From positions 62,001 to 126,000 of the forward strand of contig BLAL01000316.1 in NCBI GenBank assembly GCA_015698045.1: a stretch of DNA of 64,000 nucleotides, given 5' to 3'. Position 1 is the stretch's first letter. Every line of letters starts with the position of its first letter. Positions 59,300 to 64,000 of this stretch are shown here, piece by piece. A program made the translations under genes and the position numbers. Below the pieces are notes generated by a model. It was not told the DNA's origin. It was given only the letters and a program-made list of their open reading frames with translations, and searched no databases. This stretch comes from Rhizophagus clarus (taxonomy: Eukaryota; Glomeromycota; Glomeromycetes; Glomerales; Glomeraceae).

Positions 59300-59915
59300 A
59301 AAATTGTGTAAGTTTACGATTTTGTAAGTTTATGAAAGTTTATGGCATAATATTTCGAAAAATTTTGAAATATTACATAAGTTTACAATTTCGTAAAATT
59401 TATGTGATATTACAGTCAAAATATTACGCAAGTTTTCAATATCGTAAGATTTACATAATATTATGGTCAAAATATTCTGCAAACTTACAAAACTGTAAAC
59501 TTGCGTAATATTACGGTTGAAATATTTCAAAAATTTACGAGACTGTAAACTTGCGTAATATTATGGTTAAAATATTTCAAAAATTTACGAAACTGTAAAC
59601 CTGCATAATATTACGGTCAAAATATTCTGCAAATTTACAAAACTGTAAACCTGCATAATATTACGGTTAAAATATTTTAAAAATTTACGAGACTGTAAAC
59701 TTGCGTAATATTACGGTTAAAATATTTCAAAAATTTATGAGAATGTAAACCTGCGTAATATTATGGTTGAAATATTTCAAAAATTTATGAGACTATAAAC
59801 CTGCGTAATATTACAGTTAAAATATTTCAAAAATTTACGAGACTGTAAATCTGCGTAATATTACGGTTAAAATATTTCAAAAATTTACGAGATTGTAAAC
59901 CTGCGTAATATTACT
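59300..59915. repeat. 50-bp satellite, about 12 units
   Basis: Unit near GTAATATTACGGTTAAAATA then TTTCAAAAATTTACGAGACT and GTAAACCTGC. Units 3-11 are well kept; the left two are diverged, and the array ends abruptly at about 59,915. Variants are mainly C/T and G/A. Confidence 0.93.
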
Positions 59916-60165
59916 ATTCGATCATTAAAGCTGCGTATGCAGTAGAACGTATACAAAGTGCATGTGATACTATTGAATAATCAAAAATAATATAAACACC
60001 TTTTTTTTAAGTTTGGGAAAGCAAATTTATTTTTATTTATGAATTTTTTATTATTTACAATTTTTATGTTAAAAATTAAAGTAAATTCTAATTTTTATTA
60101 TAACTTAATAAAAAAATACATATTTGATACTTGTTCGCTACTATTTTATAAAATAGTACTCAGGC
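59916..60165. other. AT-rich spacer
   Basis: No feature recognised. Confidence 0.35.
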
Positions 60166-60239
60166 TGTACAGCGTGGACGTTAGTATCAGTAACAGTCCA
60201 AAAAAAACGTGAGTCTCCAGCCAATATTTGGTACAAACT

Positions 60240-60670
60240 GGGTCTAGCTACTCACTTAATAAAAAAAAATAAAAATAATTATCTTCTACGATACATAGAT
60301 AAGTTTTTCCTTCTCTTACGATCATCACGCATGACTAAAATTGATCAAATTTATCAAATTTAAAACATGAACGTAAATATTAATTATAAATTTTATTATA
60401 GTATAATTACCTGGCCTCTCTCAAATCTTGTTCTAAATTCGCGATAATATCTTTGGCCAGTATGCGTCTACAGCTGCCGTTCAGGGTTTTTATTACAATA
60501 AAGGACATAATTCTAAATATTAAAATCAATTTGAATATTCGATAAATACATTTAATTTATATGAATGTAATTTTATTTATTTACTTACATGTTAATCCCT
60601 GATGAGGTTCCTCTATTTTTGGCTGCACTGTTGTCCAGAAACCCTTGTACAAAATATTCTATTTATTCTG
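60240..60670 (-). CDS. Possible small spliced gene or relic, unresolved
   Basis: Minus-strand pieces look coding and have intron-like borders: EYFVQGFLDNSAAKN... (about 60,600-60,665) ending at a GTAAGT donor, then SFIVIKTLNGSCRRILAKD... (about 60,415-60,510) ending at a GTAATT donor, then a basic tail, MRDDRKRRKNLSMYRRR (about 60,285-60,335). The last join does not give a clear frame, and a TAA stands upstream of the first piece. Overlapping frames are also open in places. No family recognised. Confidence 0.25.
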
Positions 60671-60710
60671 ATTCAATTAAATGGATTGGTTAATTTGAAT
60701 TTAAATTCTA

Positions 60711-63166
60711 GGTCCTTCAGAAACGTCATCTTTATTATTTATCGCAATTAATTGCGCCTTCTGGTTCTCATCTCATTTCCTGGACTGCTTATCGAACTGC
60801 TTACATTGCCCAACTTGCGGATAAGCGTGGCCGTTCTCTCCCTCATAAATGGTATCTAGACATCAAGGCCCATACGACGCTTCCTGACTCTCATGAGCAA
60901 TTATCTGCTCACTATGTACGCCCTCCTTCTGTCACTTCTTCTATTGTTTTACTTCCCGGTGCCACTACAACGCAAAAGAATCGTCATTGGCTTGTTACGC
61001 TTGATGGCAATGGTGCTCCTCTCTTTGGCAAACAGCTTAGCGTTCAACCCAAGAAAGATACCTGTGTGATTGTCCATTGGATATCTGATTGTCTCTCTTC
61101 TCCGGGTGATGTTGTCCGCCTTCGTCCCTGTCCAGGCTGTGACGCACATGTTCCGTTTCCTTCGGCTAGTAAATATTCTGCCGTTCCGCCTCGCTGCACC
61201 TTCAAGATTTCTTTGTTGCGATCCCTGATTTTGCCTACAGATTGTGAACGCATTCGTCAATCTACTCTGGAAGTCATTTCTCCTCATACTTGGGCTGATC
61301 TTAGTATCACAGTTCTTCCTTATTATCGGCGTCTTGATCTTTTGCCAGATTTTTCTTTTTCTTCCTCTATTATTGTGGATGATCTTATCGTGTCTCCTTA
61401 TATAGATAATCAATTTTCGTTTTCTTCATCAGTTCCCCTCCCGTCAGGCTCTCACTATCGTTATTATACCGATGGTTCTTTGATTAACCTCGGAACACCT
61501 GAAGTCTTGATGGGTTGGTCTTGGGTCCAGCTAATTCCCGATGCTGGATATCTCAACTCTGTTGCTACATATGCACACGGTACTATACGGAACTGGCCTT
61601 CCTCTACCAGAGCTGAAGCTGCTGCTATTTACGCTGCTTTAAGTGTCACTCCGGCTGATTCTTCCGTTACTATTTACACGGACTCCCAAGCTGCCGTTGA
61701 TGGTTTGCGACTATGTGCATCTTCCTCCTACTTTAATAGTCGTTTGTATTACAAGACGACTAACTTTGAGCTGTGGGCTTCTATTGAGCGCCTTGTTCAT
61801 TCCAAAAGTCTCGCGGTCTTTCCCGTCAAAGTCAAAGGTCATGATGGCAATTACTGGAACGAGTTTGCTGATTCACTTGCGAATTCCGCTCATCACTCCG
61901 ATATGGCTCCTCTTTTGCCCGTGGACGCTTACACTTCCTCGCATCCTGTCCGCCTGGTGTATGACAACGTGGTTTGCGAATCTAATCCCAGGCGGCTCTT
62001 CAAGCTCCACTTCCAGGCCACATTTTTGATGGACCTTTTATCTCTCAAACGTTTTCAATTTGTTTTTTGCCTGTATGACAGCGACGACTATGTAGTGGAC
62101 TGGGAACTTACCTGGTTTACTCTTAACTTTTCACCGGCTCATGATGCTTCCTTCCAGGCTTCTCACTCCGCACGACATTACACCTTCAAGTTTAAACTCT
62201 TCCTCGATGACTTGCCTCTCCTGGAAAAGCTAAAAGTCACCCGCTCCGATCTCTATATCGATCTTCTTACGTGCCGTTCATGTCGTGACCGTATGGAGGA
62301 CTTGATGCACTTGATCCTCTGCTCTAAACGACGACCTGTCATGCATCAGATATTGCAATCTTATCAAAATCATTTATTCTCTAAGCTTCGTGAAGCTGGT
62401 GAATTGGCTGATCAGGATCCTACGCCCTTGCTCAGGAAACTCTCTTCTCTTTCTTGTTGGACCATTTCTTCTTCTAACTGGTCCTCTTATGCACTCATCC
62501 GGGGCTGTTTACCTGCCATGTTTGTTGACTTATTTGTAGAACTATCTATCCCCAGGCCGTCTGCTATGAAGGTCGTAGCTGCGTTACATAATAATTTCAT
62601 CCAGAAACTTAGGACACGCATCTGGAATCCGCGTACTTATGACAAGAGTAAATGGGAAGACGCGATGAACATTACCCTTAAATTGAAGACTACTCCTCGG
62701 CCATCTAACTTGCCTGCCACTTCGTATGTGCCTTTCTCTTCTTTACCTCCTCCGACCCATCTCGTGACTCCACGTGACTCCGAAGTTGATTGGATCAAGA
62801 ACTCGATGACTCAAGGTTTGCCCTGGTTTAAACATATGTCGGGTTTTATGGGTCGTCTAACGGTGCTACTTAATAATAGCTTTTGCAGGATGGGATGTCG
62901 ATTTTTATAGTGGGCGTGTTATCCGTTATTTTGTTAGCATAGTTGCTTCTACTTTGGTTGGAATATATCAAGGGGGAAGATCTAGGGAAATTTAGTGTAA
63001 TGCGATTATTCTTTTTAGTTTAATTTTATTACTTTATTTTTACTTAGGAGACTATATAGTTTTGTTTTTAGTTAGTTTTATTTTCTTTTGTTTCTTTTTA
63101 TTTTATGTAAATTGTATCAAGTTAATAATGATTAATAAAGATAAAGGCTACTATGCCGCGTTTGCC
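60711..63166 (+). mobile_element. 5'-truncated LINE (copy A)
   Basis: A 16-bp direct repeat, TTGAATTTAAATTCTA, flanks it at 60,695-60,710 and 63,167-63,182, as expected for target-primed insertion. It opens in the middle of ORF2 and ends with a 256-bp 3' region without a poly-A tail. GC content is clearly higher than in the surroundings and there is no stop in ORF2, so it is young. Confidence 0.85.
60712..62910 (+). CDS. C-terminal part of LINE ORF2 with RNase H domain
   Basis: 732 codons open from the truncation point (no in-frame start; the stop TAG before it at 60,709 belongs to the flank) to TAG 62,908-62,910. The endonuclease and catalytic RT are missing. An RNase H domain lies at about 61,455-61,900: YYTDGSL, STRAEAAAIYAAL, IYTDSQAAVDGL and NEFADSLAN hold the D-E-D-D catalytic residues. 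Downstream is a CRSCRDRMEDLMHLILC zinc-finger-like motif (about 62,270-62,325), typical of LINE ORF2 C-termini. Codon use is GC-richer than in the host genes. Clade likely I/Tad-like because of the RNase H, not proven. Confidence 0.85.
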   Translation, partial: VLQKRHLYYLSQLIAPSGSHLISWTAYRTAYIAQLADKRGRSLPHKWYLDIKAHTTLPDSHEQLSAHYVRPPSVTSSIVLLPGATTTQKNRHWLVTLDGNGAPLFGKQLSVQPKKDTCVIVHWISDCLSSPGDVVRLRPCPGCDAHVPFPSASKYSAVPPRCTFKISLLRSLILPTDCERIRQSTLEVISPHTWADLSITVLPYYRRLDLLPDFSFSSSIIVDDLIVSPYIDNQFSFSSSVPLPSGSHYRYYTDGSLINLGTPEVLMGWSWVQLIPDAGYLNSVATYAHGTIRNWPSSTRAEAAAIYAALSVTPADSSVTIYTDSQAAVDGLRLCASSSYFNSRLYYKTTNFELWASIERLVHSKSLAVFPVKVKGHDGNYWNEFADSLANSAHHSDMAPLLPVDAYTSSHPVRLVYDNVVCESNPRRLFKLHFQATFLMDLLSLKRFQFVFCLYDSDDYVVDWELTWFTLNFSPAHDASFQASHSARHYTFKFKLFLDDLPLLEKLKVTRSDLYIDLLTCRSCRDRMEDLMHLILCSKRRPVMHQILQSYQNHLFSKLREAGELADQDPTPLLRKLSSLSCWTISSSNWSSYALIRGCLPAMFVDLFVELSIPRPSAMKVVAALHNNFIQKLRTRIWNPRTYDKSKWEDAMNITLKLKTTPRPSNLPATSYVPFSSLPPPTHLVTPRDSEVDWIKNSMTQGLPWFKHMSGFMGRLTVLLNNSFCRMGCRFL

Positions 63167-63182
63167 TTGAATTTAAATTCTA

Positions 63183-64000
63183 ACGATCTGCGCACCTTTT
63201 TCCGCTGATCACTCTGTCCATTTTTTTAGCTAACACTTTTTCATAAAAACTTATAGTTTTCCCTACCTAAAAGTCCTCGAATATGCCTAATAACGTTGCT
63301 AGACGAGGCCGCGGCTCCTTTAATCCTAATAGTAGGAAGGCCAGCCGCCAAGAACGAAGAAATAACAATAATAACTCTGATAACTCTGGTTCTGACGGTG
63401 AGAACACCGTTCAGCAAAAACGTACTCGAACCACCTCTGACAACACTATGGATGAAGACTACGTTGCCGGTCCAGCGGCTGACGTTGAAGTAGAAGGTCC
63501 CTCTTCTCCTCCTAAAGAAAATAATACTGCTTCGACTTCTCTCTCCTCCCATCCGAATATGGCTGCGGCTCTTTCTGCGCCTAATGATAACGCGTCTGAT
63601 GGACTCAACGCGTCCATGCATGCTAGAACAACGACTCCTGCATCCCCCCCTAACGCGTCGCCTGATAAGGCTACTGATGATGATCCCCCAGTTGATCAAT
63701 TCCTTGTACAGTCACCAACCTTCTCCATCGACAGAAATGATTTTCAGGCTGCGGCTGCCCCCAACTCTGCCCCTGATACTTTAAAAAACTTCCCTACAAA
63801 TAAGGCATTGATTGATGCAGTCAACAATACCTTTTTAGAAATGTATGAGTCGTACACTGGAAAAGCAAGAATGACTGGTTCTGGTGATGCCAAATATCTC
63901 GTTATTCATTTCCAATTCAAGGAGGCCTGGGACGCATATGTTGGTGCTGCTCATCAACAGTTCCCAGACCTTGTATTTCATGCCCACGATCATAAACAGC
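63183..64000 (+). mobile_element. 5' part of a second LINE (copy B), runs off the window
   Basis: Starts right after the 16-bp repeat with a 100-bp leader. Same orientation and GC-richer composition as copy A, so probably the same family, but the two share no overlapping segment in this window to compare. Confidence 0.6.
63283..64000 (+). CDS. LINE ORF1-like protein (3'-partial)
   Basis: The ATG at 63,283 opens a frame without a stop to the window edge (239 codons). The N-terminus is basic (MPNNVARRGRGSFNPN), followed by a Ser/Asp/Pro/Asn-rich disordered region. From about 63,830 the sequence looks folded (FLEMYESYTGKARMTGSGD, HFQFKEAWDAYVGAAHQQF), which may be an RNA-binding domain such as an RRM; that is a guess. 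Placement at the head of a LINE-like leader suggests ORF1. A host gene is the alternative. Confidence 0.6.
   Translation, partial: MPNNVARRGRGSFNPNSRKASRQERRNNNNNSDNSGSDGENTVQQKRTRTTSDNTMDEDYVAGPAADVEVEGPSSPPKENNTASTSLSSHPNMAAALSAPNDNASDGLNASMHARTTTPASPPNASPDKATDDDPPVDQFLVQSPTFSIDRNDFQAAAAPNSAPDTLKNFPTNKALIDAVNNTFLEMYESYTGKARMTGSGDAKYLVIHFQFKEAWDAYVGAAHQQFPDLVFHAHDHKQ

Larger units (their letters stand above)
44965..59300 (-). pseudogene. Old TE-like coding relic interrupted by a hAT and a Gypsy element
   Basis: Three minus-strand pieces form one frame: 59,300 to 58,831, 47,858 to 47,799 and 45,000 to 44,965. The first reads from RPIKFPDVLVEFYNS through RIIQYGRIRIGADIYDS, QFYFEHTIYLNSS and CNIELWTNEFYDMRRDSII. 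It crosses the 4-bp Gypsy duplication into KFIKYNFNTGTKK, then the 8-bp hAT duplication into AVIPLNKKISF and a TAA at 44,965-44,967. Leaving out both elements with one duplication each gives an open join. Stops at the Gln of a G-Q-hydrophobic-Q context and two others remain. I have the impression of a large repetitive protein family in Rhizophagus, possibly a transposase C-terminus, but cannot name it. The 50-bp satellite begins where the coding similarity ends. Confidence 0.7.

Noticed and set aside
59300..59915. TAATATTAC, the nonanucleotide of geminivirus-like replication origins, repeated in the satellite
   Set aside because: In the repeat it is part of a plain palindrome without the GC-rich stem of such origins, no Rep-like gene is nearby, and the word is easily met in AT-rich DNA.
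61066..61068. ATT-initiated start for the LINE ORF2 piece
   Set aside because: The frame is open further upstream to 60,712 with the same protein-like composition; the piece is truncated by insertion, so no real start is expected.
60949..61413. Minus-strand Arg-rich frame opposite LINE ORF2
   Set aside because: Shadow of the plus-strand ORF2; no domain seen.
63241..63699. Minus-strand Arg-rich frame opposite LINE ORF1
   Set aside because: Shadow of the plus-strand frame starting at 63,283.

Overview
The window looks like the nuclear genome of an arbuscular mycorrhizal fungus close to Rhizophagus/Glomus (inference). The evidence is very AT-rich DNA, many 60-110 bp introns, a fungal-type inositol phosphorylceramide synthase, and dense hAT, Tc1/mariner, MULE/SWIM, Ty3/Gypsy and LINE relics of the kind known from that lineage. 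It has two compartments.

Positions 1-22,760 are gene-dense. Six spliced host genes sit in strictly alternating orientation: AUR1 (+, left end off the window), a giant BEACH-WD40-FYVE protein (-, about 13.9 kb), a MYSM1-like SANT+JAMM deubiquitinase (+), an RNF5-like membrane RING ligase (-), a METTL23-like methyltransferase (+) and a PEHE-domain chromatin scaffold (-). Neighbouring stop codons are about 100-230 bp apart and divergent starts about 180-670 bp apart. These reading frames look intact. Three of the six are probably chromatin- or ubiquitin-related.

From about 22,900 to the end the window is almost wholly repetitive. A T/C-rich microsatellite with a run of 72 T (23,250-23,321) marks the transition. 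Then come a MULE/SWIM-type transposase pseudogene split by a Tc1 element; a 420-bp foldback element; a 1.7-kb Tc1/mariner-superfamily element with an unusual transposase; a 4.6-kb hAT relic carrying a nested smaller element; an AT-rich desert with MITEs and tandem repeats (37-45 kb); a second hAT relic; an 11-kb Ty3/Gypsy element; a 50-bp satellite; and two GC-richer, undamaged LINE segments at the right edge. Six insertions have exact 8-bp target-site duplications, the Tc1-type elements have TA duplications, the Gypsy element has a 4-bp duplication and the LINE fragment a 16-bp one, so nesting order can be read directly. One old minus-strand coding relic is interrupted by both the second hAT and the Gypsy element; it reads through in frame once both are left out.

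The Gypsy element (47,859-58,826) is the most interesting object. It has two 618-bp LTRs (8 differences), a primer-binding site, a polypurine tract, and Gag with two zinc knuckles. At the gag/pol junction is a textbook -1 frameshift signal: U UUA AAC, a 7-nt spacer and a hairpin. Pol starts with a MutT-like Nudix domain placed before the protease, the position dUTPase occupies in betaretroviruses. Between pol and the 3' LTR is an antisense reading frame with two in-frame introns and its own TATA-like box. Most in-frame stops in this copy, and many in neighbouring relics, fall where a Gln, Trp or Arg codon is expected, which suggests C-to-T decay.

All family assignments come from reading motifs by eye; no database search was run.
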